Shown here: positions 10,544 to 19,500 of the stretch, piece after piece
How the letters are laid out: each line of letters opens with the position of its first letter
Numbering within the stretch: position 1 is the stretch's first letter
Source of the DNA: Planctomycetota bacterium
GTDB taxonomy: Bacteria > Planctomycetota > J058 > JAJDCQ01
Length of the DNA: 39,780 bases
Reading direction: 5' to 3'
Assembly: GCA_029260755.1 (NCBI GenBank)
Contig: JAJDCQ010000266.1
Span: 1-39,780, forward strand
Notes under the pieces: model-generated
Told to the model about the DNA's origin: nothing
What the model saw: only the letters and a program-made list of their open reading frames with translations
Database searches by the model: none
Made by a program: the position numbers and the translations under genes

Positions 10544-11596
10544 CTACTCGCTCTTCGCCTTCACCGCCGAGTAAGCGAGCCCATCCGGCTCCCGGCCGGC
10601 CTTCAGCGTTCCGGTCGCCTTCCACGTCTCGAGGTCGATCGTGCTGATCACGTCGCCGTGGGCGTGGGCGACGAACGCGCGCTTCCCGTCGTCCTGGATG
10701 AGGATCCCGATCGGGACGCTGCTGTCGCCGAACTTGTTCCCGAAGAGCCGTCCCCGGAGGTCGGGGTCCGCCTTCACCTCGAACCCGATCCGTCGGACCT
10801 CCTCGAGCGTCTTCGTGTCGAAGACGGCCACGTCGTCGCTCTTCGCGTTGGTGACGAGGACGTGGGCGCCGTCCGGCATCGCCTTGCACCGGATCGGGAA
10901 GTCGGCGCAGGGGATCTTCGCCACGATCTTGAGCGTCTCGGCGTCGATCACCGCGACCGTGTTCTCGGCCCGGTTCGTCACCCAGACCTGCTTGCCGTCG
11001 GGCGTGATGTCGATCCCCTCGGCGCCGCGCCCGGTCCGGATGATGGCGAGGCGCTTGCCGGTCGCGAGGTCGATCGCGGTGACCGAGTCGCTCCCGATGT
11101 TCGCGACGAAGGCGCGCGCGTCGTCGGGCGTGACGACGACCATGTGGGAGATCCGCTGCATCGTGGGGACGTTCTTGGTGACCGTCCCGGCATCGACGTC
11201 GACGATGATCATCGCGCCGCTGTCCTCGACCGTCACCGCCGCGTGCTTCCCGTCGGCGAGCCACTCGACCCCGTGGGGGCGCCGCCAGCGTCCGAGCTGG
11301 ATCGTCTGGACCCGCTCCGCCTTCGCGATGTCGATCACCGTCAGGGTCGTGCCCGCCTTGCGCGAGCCGTAGTCGGTGACGAGCGCGGTGCGGCCGTCGG
11401 GCGAGACGGCGACCTCGTGGGGCGAGGCGCCCGTGGGGACGGTCGCGACGACCCGGTCCTTGTCGAGGTCGACGAGCGACGCCGTGGCGTCGGACTTGTT
11501 GATGACGATCAGGGTGTCGGCGCGCGCGACGCCGATCGTCGCGGCGATCGCGACCGCGATCGTGAGGACGGTGGGGACGGCGGAGAGGCGTCGCAT
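10544..11596 (-). CDS. YncE/YVTN-type beta-propeller protein, exported
   Basis: A 350-aa secreted or periplasmic protein. A signal peptide (basic MRRLS, hydrophobic stretch, cut near ARA-DT at about 27) is followed by repeated blades, each with a PDG turn and a VTN/VAN strand: VSPDGRTALVTDYG, VTPDDARAFVANIG, ITPDGKQVWVTNRA, MPDGAHVLVTNAK. This is the YVTN family fold, often found around cell-surface and electron-transfer proteins; no ligand is evident. Start: ATG 11596 gives a clean signal peptide; the ATG at 11638, overlapping the MATE stop as ATGA, would add 14 residues before it and is a real alternative. It follows the MATE gene closely, so they are probably one transcript. Confidence 0.85.
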   Translation of the reverse strand: MRRLSAVPTVLTIAVAIAATIGVARADTLIVINKSDATASLVDLDKDRVVATVPTGASPHEVAVSPDGRTALVTDYGSRKAGTTLTVIDIAKAERVQTIQLGRWRRPHGVEWLADGKHAAVTVEDSGAMIIVDVDAGTVTKNVPTMQRISHMVVVTPDDARAFVANIGSDSVTAIDLATGKRLAIIRTGRGAEGIDITPDGKQVWVTNRAENTVAVIDAETLKIVAKIPCADFPIRCKAMPDGAHVLVTNAKSDDVAVFDTKTLEEVRRIGFEVKADPDLRGRLFGNKFGDSSVPIGILIQDDGKRAFVAHAHGDVISTIDLETWKATGTLKAGREPDGLAYSAVKAKSE

Positions 11597-11634
11597 CGAT
11601 CCGGGGCTCCGTTCCTGAGGCGTTCGCTCCGGCA

Positions 11635-13011
11635 TCATTCGGGAACGGGCGCCCCCGCGTCAACGGGTCCGGGCATCGTCTTCGGCATCGCGAGCTTGAG
11701 CCACAGCGAGAACGCGGCCGAGCTCACCAGCGAGACGGCGAGGAGGCCGACGACGAGCCCGTAGAGCGGCGGCTGCTCCATCCCTCGGGCGACCACGATC
11801 CCGCCCCAGAGCATCGGCGCGGTGAGGACGAGGTAGCGCACGAGCGCCATGACGAGCACCGGCGTCCCTCGACCCATCGCCTCGAACGCGGGGCGAACGA
11901 GGAGGAAGCCGACGCCGGTCAGGCAGCTCACCGGCACGAGCTGGAGGCTGAAGGCCGTGTAGCGCGCGGTCAGCTCCTCCTCGGCGAGGAGGTCCGCGAT
12001 CCACGGCCCGAGGAGCACCATCACCGGACCGACGAGCAGGACCGAGTAGAGGACGCTCGCGACGGTCCCCTCGCGGAGCCCGCGCTTCATCCCGTCGAGG
12101 TCCCCCTCGCCCCAGCGCCGCGCCGCGAACGGGAGCAGGGCGATCCCGACCGCGATCACCGGGTTCAGGGTGAACAGGGCGACCCGGTAGTAGATCGAGT
12201 AGGCGGCGAGCGCCTCCTTGGCGTTCTCCATCCCCTTGAGGAGGACGTTGATCAGGCCCGACTCGCCCGCCATGAGGCCGAACGCCGCGGCCGCGGGGAG
12301 GGCGAGCCGCAGGATCGCCCAGTAGGCGCCGGCGTCCTCGCTCCCGTCATGCTCGGTCGTCGCGGCGAGGCGCCTCCGCTCGTGGCGACGAGCGATCACG
12401 AGGGCGTAGCCCAGCCCGGCCAGACGACCGATCACCGTCGAGAGGCCGATCCCGAAGACGCCCCAGTCGAACACGAAGAGAAACAGCGCGTTCAGGACGA
12501 CGTTGGCGATGTTGCTGTAGATCCCCGCCCACATCGTCGCCTTGGTGTCCTGGTGCGCCTTCACGATCGAGTCGGGGATGATGGACCAGAACGCGGTGAA
12601 GGCGCTCCCGCCGATCAGGACCGCCCCGTAGATCTTGAACTCGCGGGCGACGTCGGCGTCGAGGCCGACCCGCTCGGCCCCGTACCAGATCAGCCCCCCA
12701 AGGACGAGGAAGACCGGGCTCACCGCGATCGCGATGATCCACGCGGCCCGGACGTACTGCTCGATCCGTCGGCTCTGGGCCGCGCCCATCGCGCGCGACA
12801 GGCACGAGGTCAGGCCCGTCGAGAGCCCGACCCAGATCGCGATCATCAGGAACTCGAACGGGACCGCGAGGCCGATCGCCGCGACGGCCGAGTCGCCGAT
12901 CGTCGCGGCGAACGCCGTGTCGACGAAGGTGAACGCGGCCCGCATCACGAACGAGACGACGAGAGGCGCCGCCATCCAGAGGACGGATGGCTGGCTCGAG
13001 GCGTCGGTCAC
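11635..13011 (-). CDS. MATE-family multidrug/cation efflux protein
   Basis: A 458-aa integral membrane protein with about 12 hydrophobic helices and the MATE opening (LWMAAPLVVSFVMRAAFTFVDTAFAATIGDSAVAA broken over helix 1-2, then PFEFLMIAIWVGLSTG). Such proteins export cationic drugs or metabolites using a Na+ or H+ gradient. Its length is normal for the family, and the two homologous halves are recognisable (about 1-225 and 240-440). The gene diverges from the DUF1549 gene across a 204-bp gap and runs into the beta-propeller gene. The substrate cannot be read from sequence. Confidence 0.92.
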   Translation of the reverse strand: MTDASSQPSVLWMAAPLVVSFVMRAAFTFVDTAFAATIGDSAVAAIGLAVPFEFLMIAIWVGLSTGLTSCLSRAMGAAQSRRIEQYVRAAWIIAIAVSPVFLVLGGLIWYGAERVGLDADVAREFKIYGAVLIGGSAFTAFWSIIPDSIVKAHQDTKATMWAGIYSNIANVVLNALFLFVFDWGVFGIGLSTVIGRLAGLGYALVIARRHERRRLAATTEHDGSEDAGAYWAILRLALPAAAAFGLMAGESGLINVLLKGMENAKEALAAYSIYYRVALFTLNPVIAVGIALLPFAARRWGEGDLDGMKRGLREGTVASVLYSVLLVGPVMVLLGPWIADLLAEEELTARYTAFSLQLVPVSCLTGVGFLLVRPAFEAMGRGTPVLVMALVRYLVLTAPMLWGGIVVARGMEQPPLYGLVVGLLAVSLVSSAAFSLWLKLAMPKTMPGPVDAGAPVPE

Positions 13012-13084
13012 GAGGTCTCCCGGACATTCGAGGACGGGCGGCGCGGCGCGTCATCATACTGTCGTTTCAGGAAATCGCGACGCG

Positions 13085-13101
13085 CGTGTCGCCGCGACAC
13101 G
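13085..13101. promoter_or_regulatory. Short palindrome in MATE/DUF1549 divergent gap
   Basis: CGTGTCG and CGACACG form 7-bp arms around CCG, in the 204-bp gap between the divergent MATE and DUF1549 genes. Its placement would suit an operator for one or both genes, but the same sequence could occur by chance in GC-rich DNA. The DUF1549 gene has an AGGGAG ribosome binding site just before its ATG at 13216. Confidence 0.25.
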
Positions 13102-13215
13102 GATTCTATGGCGAAGCGACCCCCCTGTGAGTACCCTCCAGAGAGGTGTACGGCATCCGTGGGGGAGGGCGTTCCCCGGGCGCGATGACCGCACCCCAAT
13201 GAAAAAGGGAGCGTC

Positions 13216-14898
13216 ATGAGCGATCGACTCTCGCGGACGACTCGACGGGCGAGGCGGACGGTGGCGGCCGTCACCATCCTCGGCCTCGGTCTTCTCCTCC
13301 TCGTGCCGGCGGCGACGCCGACCCTCGCCCTCGACGATGTCGAGGAGGGGAAGGAGGCGACGCCGGCGGCGATCGCCGCGAGGATCGACGCGATCCTCGC
13401 GGAGCATCACGCCCGCGAAGAGATCACGCCAGCGCCGGTGATCGATGATGCCGGCTACTACCGGCGGCTCTCGCTCGACCTCGGCGGGGTCATCCCGCGA
13501 GCCGAGGAGGCGCGGAGCTTCGTCGCCCTCGACGCGGAGGAGAAGCGGAGCCAGGCCGTCGACTGGATGCTCGCGAGCCCCGACTACGCCGAGTTCCAGG
13601 CCGAGTACTGGGTCACCGCGCTCCTCGGGCGCGCCCCCCGCTACCCGCGCCTTCGGGTCGAGTCGCTTCGGCAGTGGCTGCGACGGCAGTTCGAGGAGGC
13701 GGTCCCGTTCGACGCCTGGGTCCGCGAGCTCATCACGGCCGAAGGCTTCATCGAGGCCAGCGGCCCGGCGAACTTCTACTGGCGCTACGCCGTCCAGCCG
13801 GTCGAGGTGAGCAGCCGCCTCTCTCACGTCTTCCTCGGGGTGAAGGTGCACTGCGCCCAGTGCCACGACCACCCCTACGACGAACGCCTCACCCGCGACC
13901 GGTTCTGGGAGCAGGCGGCGTTCTTCGGCCGGATGGGACGCGTCAGCTACCGCGCCGCCGACGAGGAGTATCACGACGGCCTCACCGAGCGCGCTGGCGG
14001 CGAGCTGCGGATGCCGCCCCTCGAGGCGGGCCAGCCGGCGACGCCGATGAAGCCGCGCTTCCTCTTCGAGGCCGAGTATCCCGAGATCGGCGAGGTCAAC
14101 CGCCGCCAGCGATTCGCCGCCTGGCTCACCTCGGGCGACAACGACCTCTTCACGACGACGGTCGTGACGCGCGTGTGGGCCCAGCTCACCGGCGTCGAGC
14201 TCATCCGCGGTGAGGAGGGCTTCGAGTTCCACGACGAGATCCTCGCGATCCTGGCGAAGGACTTCGTCGCGAGCGGGTTCGATCTCACCCGGCTGTTCCG
14301 CGTCGTCACCGCGACCACCTGTTACCAGCGCGAGAGCCGCGGCGCCGCCGAGACCGGCGACGTCGAGCCCGAGGACTTCGCCCGCGCGCCGCTCAAGCGC
14401 CTCGGCGGCGAGCAGCTCGCGCGCTCGCTCCTGCGAGCGAGCGGCCAGGAGGAGCCGCAGCCGGACAAGAACCGTCAGCGGTTGAACAGGTTCCTCGACA
14501 ACACGTTCCGGCAGTACGTCCGGAGCTTCGGCCAGGAGGCGCTCGCCGAGCGCGACGACTTCGAGGGCTCGGTCCCGCAGATGCTGCTGCTCTTCAACGC
14601 GGGCCTCAGCAACGGCGCGGGCCCGGCGCAGATGCGGCGCCCGGATCCGGTCGCGGAGAACCGCAAGACGTTCCGCGGCTCCCTCGCCGTGATCATGCGC
14701 GGCAAGGCGACCGACGACGACCGGATCGACCAGCTCTTCTTCTGGGTCGTCGGGCGCGCCCCGACCGACGAGGAGCGGGCGGGCGTTCACGAGATGATTC
14801 CGGACGGGAAGGCGCGCAAGCCGGACGCCGTGCGGGCGGCGTTCGAGGATGTCTACTGGGTGCTGATCAACTCGGCCGAGTTCACCTTCAACCACTGA
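13216..14898 (+). CDS. DUF1549/DUF1553 exported protein (planctomycete type)
   Basis: A 560-aa exported protein: signal peptide or anchor at about 11-39, DUF1549 (about 50-225) and DUF1553 (about 290-545, beginning at NRRQRFAAWLTSGDNDLF). A CAQCHDHPYD motif puts Cys213, Cys216 and His217 in a heme-like CxxCH, a regular feature of DUF1549. Many relatives carry an extra N-terminal cytochrome c module (PSCyt1), which is absent here, so this is the short form. It is followed 24 bp later by the DUF1501 gene, the standard pairing in Planctomycetota and Verrucomicrobiota. The biochemical role is not established; heme or metal binding in the periplasm is a reasonable guess. Confidence 0.9.
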   Translation: MSDRLSRTTRRARRTVAAVTILGLGLLLLVPAATPTLALDDVEEGKEATPAAIAARIDAILAEHHAREEITPAPVIDDAGYYRRLSLDLGGVIPRAEEARSFVALDAEEKRSQAVDWMLASPDYAEFQAEYWVTALLGRAPRYPRLRVESLRQWLRRQFEEAVPFDAWVRELITAEGFIEASGPANFYWRYAVQPVEVSSRLSHVFLGVKVHCAQCHDHPYDERLTRDRFWEQAAFFGRMGRVSYRAADEEYHDGLTERAGGELRMPPLEAGQPATPMKPRFLFEAEYPEIGEVNRRQRFAAWLTSGDNDLFTTTVVTRVWAQLTGVELIRGEEGFEFHDEILAILAKDFVASGFDLTRLFRVVTATTCYQRESRGAAETGDVEPEDFARAPLKRLGGEQLARSLLRASGQEEPQPDKNRQRLNRFLDNTFRQYVRSFGQEALAERDDFEGSVPQMLLLFNAGLSNGAGPAQMRRPDPVAENRKTFRGSLAVIMRGKATDDDRIDQLFFWVVGRAPTDEERAGVHEMIPDGKARKPDAVRAAFEDVYWVLINSAEFTFNH

Positions 14899-14922
14899 GC
14901 CAGTCGCGACGGAGCTGACGAG

Positions 14923-16368
14923 ATGCGAGACACGCACGATCGAAACGACGGCTGCTCGAGCTGCTCGGGTGACGCCCAGCCGATGGACCCCGCCCGCCGG
15001 ACCCTGCTGAAGGCCGGTCTCGGGAGTGGGCTCGGGATGCTGCTCTCCGGGTTCGCGACCAACAGCCTGTTCGCCGACGACGAGAAGCCATCGGGCGACG
15101 GGATGGACGGCGCCGGCATGGACGGCGACGGGATGGATGGCATGGAGGGGAAGGCGCCCGAGGGCGGGCTCCTCCAGAAGGTGAAGAAGGGCAGCACCAA
15201 GACGAAGAGTGACCTCCCCGGGTTCGGCGAGACGAAGAGCGTGATCCTGCTCTGGCTCGCCGGCGGGCCGAGTCACATCGACACCTTCGATCCGAAGCCG
15301 GGCGCCAAGACGGGCGGGCCGTTCCAGGCGATCCCGACCAGCGTCCCGGGCCTCCACATCTCCGAGCACCTCCCGCGAATCGCCGAGCAGGCGAAGCACG
15401 CGTGCATCGTCCGGAGCATGACGAGCAAGGAGGGCAACCACGAGCGGGCGGCCTACCTCTGGCGGACCGGCTACTCGATGCAGAACGCGGTCCTGCACCC
15501 CGCGTGGGGATCGGTCGTGAGCGCGACCCTCGCCGACGAGGAGTCCGACCTCCCATCGTTCGTCACCGTCGGCGGGCCGGGTGAGCGGAGCGGCTACCTC
15601 GGCGCGGCCCACAACGCCTTCCCCGTGGCGAACCCCAACCAGATGCCGGCGAACGCCAGCTACTTCCGAGGCGTCGACGCGAAGCGGTTCGGCCGGCGCC
15701 GCGCCATGCTCGGCCTCTTCGACGGGCGCTTCACGGCCGGCCGCGATGACGAGCCGGTGCGCGGCCAGCACAAGCTCCAGGAGCGGGCCTCGCGCTTCCT
15801 CACCTCACCGCGGCGCGCGGTGTTCGACCTGAACAAGGAGAAGGCGACCGTCCGCGACTCGTACGGTCGGAACAACTTCGGACAGGGCTGCCTCCTCGCG
15901 CGGCGCCTCGTCGAGGAGGGTGTCCGCTTCTCGCAGGTGACCCTCGGCGGCTGGGACACGCACCAGCGAGGCTTCCCGGCCGTCCAGGCGCGCAGCCAGA
16001 TCCTCGACGCCGGCGTCGGGTCGCTCCTCGCGGACCTCGCCGAGCGCGACCTGCTCGACCAGACGCTGGTGCTGTGCCTCGGCGAGTTCGGGCGGACGCC
16101 GAACATCAACAAGGACGAGGGCCGCGATCACTACCCGAAGGCGAGCTCGCTCCTCCTCGCAGGCGGACGAACGCCGCGGGGCGCGGTCGTGGGCTCGACC
16201 GACGCGATGGGCGGCGAGGTCCAGGACGTCCCGATCGGGCCGCAGGATCTCTACGTCACGGTCTGTCACCACCTCGGCCTCGATCCGCGAGAGGAGTTCC
16301 TCACGCCCGAGGGCCGGCCGATGAAGATCGTCGACGGCGGCACGCGGATCCCGGAGCTGATCGCCTAG
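14923..16368 (+). CDS. DUF1501 (alkaline-phosphatase-fold) exported protein
   Basis: A 481-aa partner of the DUF1549 protein. The N-terminus has a twin-arginine-like segment (Arg25-Arg26, then LLKAGLGSGLGMLLSGF), common in DUF1501 proteins. The core contains LLWLAGGPSHIDTFDPKPGA, SMTSKEGNHERA, GGWDTHQRG and LGEFGRTPNINKDEGRDHYP, which are the family's metal-site regions and relate it to the sulfatase/alkaline-phosphatase fold. Unusual is an insert at about 58-77 made of Gly-Asp-Met repeats (GMDG units), followed by a Lys-rich patch. A ribosome binding site (GGAG) precedes the ATG. The substrate is unknown for the family. A strong terminator follows at 16423. Confidence 0.92.
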   Translation: MRDTHDRNDGCSSCSGDAQPMDPARRTLLKAGLGSGLGMLLSGFATNSLFADDEKPSGDGMDGAGMDGDGMDGMEGKAPEGGLLQKVKKGSTKTKSDLPGFGETKSVILLWLAGGPSHIDTFDPKPGAKTGGPFQAIPTSVPGLHISEHLPRIAEQAKHACIVRSMTSKEGNHERAAYLWRTGYSMQNAVLHPAWGSVVSATLADEESDLPSFVTVGGPGERSGYLGAAHNAFPVANPNQMPANASYFRGVDAKRFGRRRAMLGLFDGRFTAGRDDEPVRGQHKLQERASRFLTSPRRAVFDLNKEKATVRDSYGRNNFGQGCLLARRLVEEGVRFSQVTLGGWDTHQRGFPAVQARSQILDAGVGSLLADLAERDLLDQTLVLCLGEFGRTPNINKDEGRDHYPKASSLLLAGGRTPRGAVVGSTDAMGGEVQDVPIGPQDLYVTVCHHLGLDPREEFLTPEGRPMKIVDGGTRIPELIA

Positions 16369-16422
16369 CCAGGACGCTCGGCTGCGGACCGCCGGCGCGG
16401 AGAGAACGAAGACGACGAGACG

Positions 16423-16455
16423 ACGACCCCGGGGTGGAGACCGCTCCGGGGTCGT
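16423..16455 (+). terminator. Rho-independent-type terminator after the DUF1549-DUF1501 operon
   Basis: ACGACCCCGG (16423-16432) pairs perfectly with CCGGGGTCGT (16446-16455) across a 13-nt loop and is followed at once by TTCTT. It lies 54 bp after the DUF1501 stop and about 80 bp before the next gene's start, so it should end the two-gene operon and make the TPR gene separately transcribed. Confidence 0.75.
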
Positions 16456-16533
16456 TTCTTGGGTCGAAGCCCCCCGACAGAGATGACGCGAGCGATGACG
16501 GCAGAGAACACCGAAGAGACGAGGGAGCGAGCG

Positions 16534-19500
16534 ATGCTGAGTCACGAGACCTCCAGGGCCGCACGCGCGGCGATCGGCGCGGTCCTCGCGGTCCTCCTCA
16601 CGCCCGGCCTGGCCTGGGCGCAGGAGAAGGCGGTCACGCCGATCCGCGACGGGCTCACCGGCAAGCGCGGCGACGCGGTCGCGAAGCAGCTCAAGGGCGG
16701 GCTCGAGGACTACCGGGAGCGGAAGTGGGGCCCCGCCCGGAAGAAGCTCGAGGCGGTCCTGGCGGCCGACCCGGCTCACCCGCTCGCGGTCGCCTTCCTC
16801 GCGAACATCCTCGTCGAGCAGGGCGAGTTCACCTACGCCGAGGCGCTCATCCGGCGCGCCGGCGACGTGGCGCCGAAGCCGCAGCCGACGCTCCGCCTGA
16901 TCCAGTGGCATGTGATCGGGCCGTTCCCGAATCAGGACCCGAAGGGGTTCAACACCGCCTATGGGCCGGAGAAGGACCCCTTCGACGCGGCCAAGACGTA
17001 CAAGCCCGCCGGCGCCGACGTCGCGTGGCAGGTCATCCAGGGCCCGAACGTGATCCTCCACACGATCATGAAGCCGCCCGACAACGGCGTCGCCTACGGG
17101 CGCAAGGTCATCCGGACGACCGACGCGGGCTGGGTCCAGATGGGCTTCGGCTCCGACGACGGGATCAAGGTCTGGCTCAACGGCGCGGTGATCTGGAACA
17201 ACCACGTCCACCGCGGCATGCGGGCGAACCAGGACCGATTCTGGGTGCGCCTGAAGAAGGGCGACAACGTCCTCCTCGCGAAGGTGTGTCAGGGAGGCGG
17301 CGGCTGGGGCTTCGTCGGGCAGCTCAACTTCGGGATCCCGCGCGTGCCGGTCGCGTTCCTCGAGGCGGCGGCGACGGGGCAGCGGCGCCTCGAGGCGAAC
17401 GACGTCGAGGGGGCGATCGAGAGCTTCAACGAGGCGCAACGCCTCCGGAACGGCACGTCGCCGGTGCTCGCCGGGCTCGCCGAGGCCTACTACCGGAAGG
17501 GGTTCTACCCGACCGCCCGGAGCTGGCTGACCCGAGCGCTCCAGCGCAGCCCGTCCGACCCGCGGGCGCTGACGTTGCTCGGTCAGGTGCTCGCCCGGCA
17601 GGGCGCGGCCCTCGAGGCGAGCGAGGCGTTCCAGGACGCGGTGAAGAGCGGCGGCGAGCTGTTCCCGTCGGCGTTCCTCGCGCTGGCGAAGCAGCTCGAG
17701 GTCGAGGGGAAGTTCCAGGAGGCGCTCGAGTCGTACCGTCAGGCGGGCGAGGGGTTCGCGCGGACCAAGGACTTCGGCCAGGCGCTCGAGGCCTACGCCC
17801 ACTACCGTCACATCCAGCCGAGGAACCGCGGGGTCAACCAGCGTTTCGGCCAGATCCAGCGCCTCGCGGGGCGAACCGCCCAGGCCGAGAAGACGCTCCT
17901 CGAGCAGGTCCGGGGTGATCCCCGCGACCCCAAGGCGCTCCGTCAGCTCGCCGCGGTCTACCGCGACGGGAACGACCGTGAGAGCGCCGTCCGCTGGCTC
18001 GCGGTGCTCGATCGCCTCGCCGAGCTCCTCCCGAAGGACCCCGAGATCGCGCGCCAGCGGATCGAGGCGGCCTACCGGGCGGGCCGACCGAACCTGGCCG
18101 GCGACCTCGCGATCGCCGCGATGCAGGCGTTCCCGAAGAACCCGGGGATCCGGGTGACGACCGGCTGGAACCTCGTCCGGCTCGGCGACCTCGCCCAGGC
18201 GGCGAACGTGGCGCGCGCCGCGCGCGAGGCGTTCCCCGAGCATCCGGGCGTCGCGCTCCTCGCCGGACGGGTCGCCATCGACCGAGGTGAGCTCGACGAG
18301 GCCGGGAAGCTCCTCGCCCTCGCCACCACGGCGACCAACGAGCGAACGGCGGCGACCGCGCGCGAGCTGCTCGTCGGCCTCGACCTCGAGCGCGAGGAGC
18401 AGAGGGAGCGGCGGCATCCGAAGCTCGCGCTCATCACCGTCCTCTCCGGGCTCAACCTCGAGGAGAGCCTCGGCGACCCGGACGTGATGCCCGAGCTCGC
18501 CCACTACGTTCGCAGCATCGGGACGCTCTACCCTCGGGTGAAGCTCGCCGGCGGGCGGACGCGCGACGACGCGGGCCGCCCGCTCTGGCTCGTCCCCTTC
18601 CTGACCGGCAACGCGAGCCTGACCCTCGGCGAGGACGGAGCGCTCGTCGATCGGAGTCTCCTCGACGAGATCGCCGACGGCTGGAAGCTCGAGCGCGGCA
18701 GCGCGGTCATCCTCGGGCCGAGCGACCCGGCCCTCCAGTGGTTCGGCGGCGGGCCGGGCGGGGTGGCCGTGCGGGTGCAGGGAGACCGACTCGAGACCCT
18801 GGCCGAGCGCGCGCGACTCCTCGCGCGACGCTTCGACCGCGACGGGGCGCCGCCCGAGCAGGTGCGCGACCTCGTCTCCGGGGCGCGCCCCGATGACGCG
18901 AACGTCGGCTCGGGCGACCCCGAGACCGAGCGCCTCGTCTGGGAGTGCGTTGCGAGGCCCGGGAGCGCGTCGAGCAAGGACGCACCGGGCGGCGTTCGGC
19001 GCCTGCGGGACGGTCTGATTGGCGCGGCGGCGCGCGACCTCCTCAACCGGGCGCGGCCGCGCGTGATGGTCGTCGCGTTCGGCGGTCACGAGCCGACCGA
19101 GATGGACGCGGCGGCGCGGCGAGCCTCCGCGCGCGAGATCGACGCTCGGATCGGCGCGTTCATCCGCGCGGCGGGGCATCACCCGACGTGGCGGCAGAAC
19201 GCGCTCTTCTGCGTCGTCATCGCCCACCCGAGCCGCGAGGAGGCGAGCGTCCTCCTCGTCGGCCCCGGGATCGCGGCCGGCGTCGAGGAGACCGGCCCCG
19301 GCTCGACCCGGGGGCTCGGCTTCGAGCTCGCCGAGCGACTCGGCGTCGACTTCCAGACCTCGGACGAGGAGCGGACGGCCGGCGGGCTGCTGCCGCCGCT
19401 CCCGCCCGCGCCCCCACCGGCACCGAAGCCCGAGCCCAAGACGCCGGCTGCGGATCCCGCCAAGGCGGCAGCCGACGCCGCGGCGAAGAAGGCCGAGGCC

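Noticed and set aside
10293..10574. Small plus-strand ORF through the repeat region
   Set aside because: Its peptide (NPRNPRNPR) is translation of the 9-nt repeat; such peptides are a common artefact.
13054..19227. Two very long minus-strand frames opposite the DUF1549, DUF1501 and TPR genes
   Set aside because: Low-complexity, Arg/Glu/Leu-rich translations with no motifs, opposite well-supported genes.
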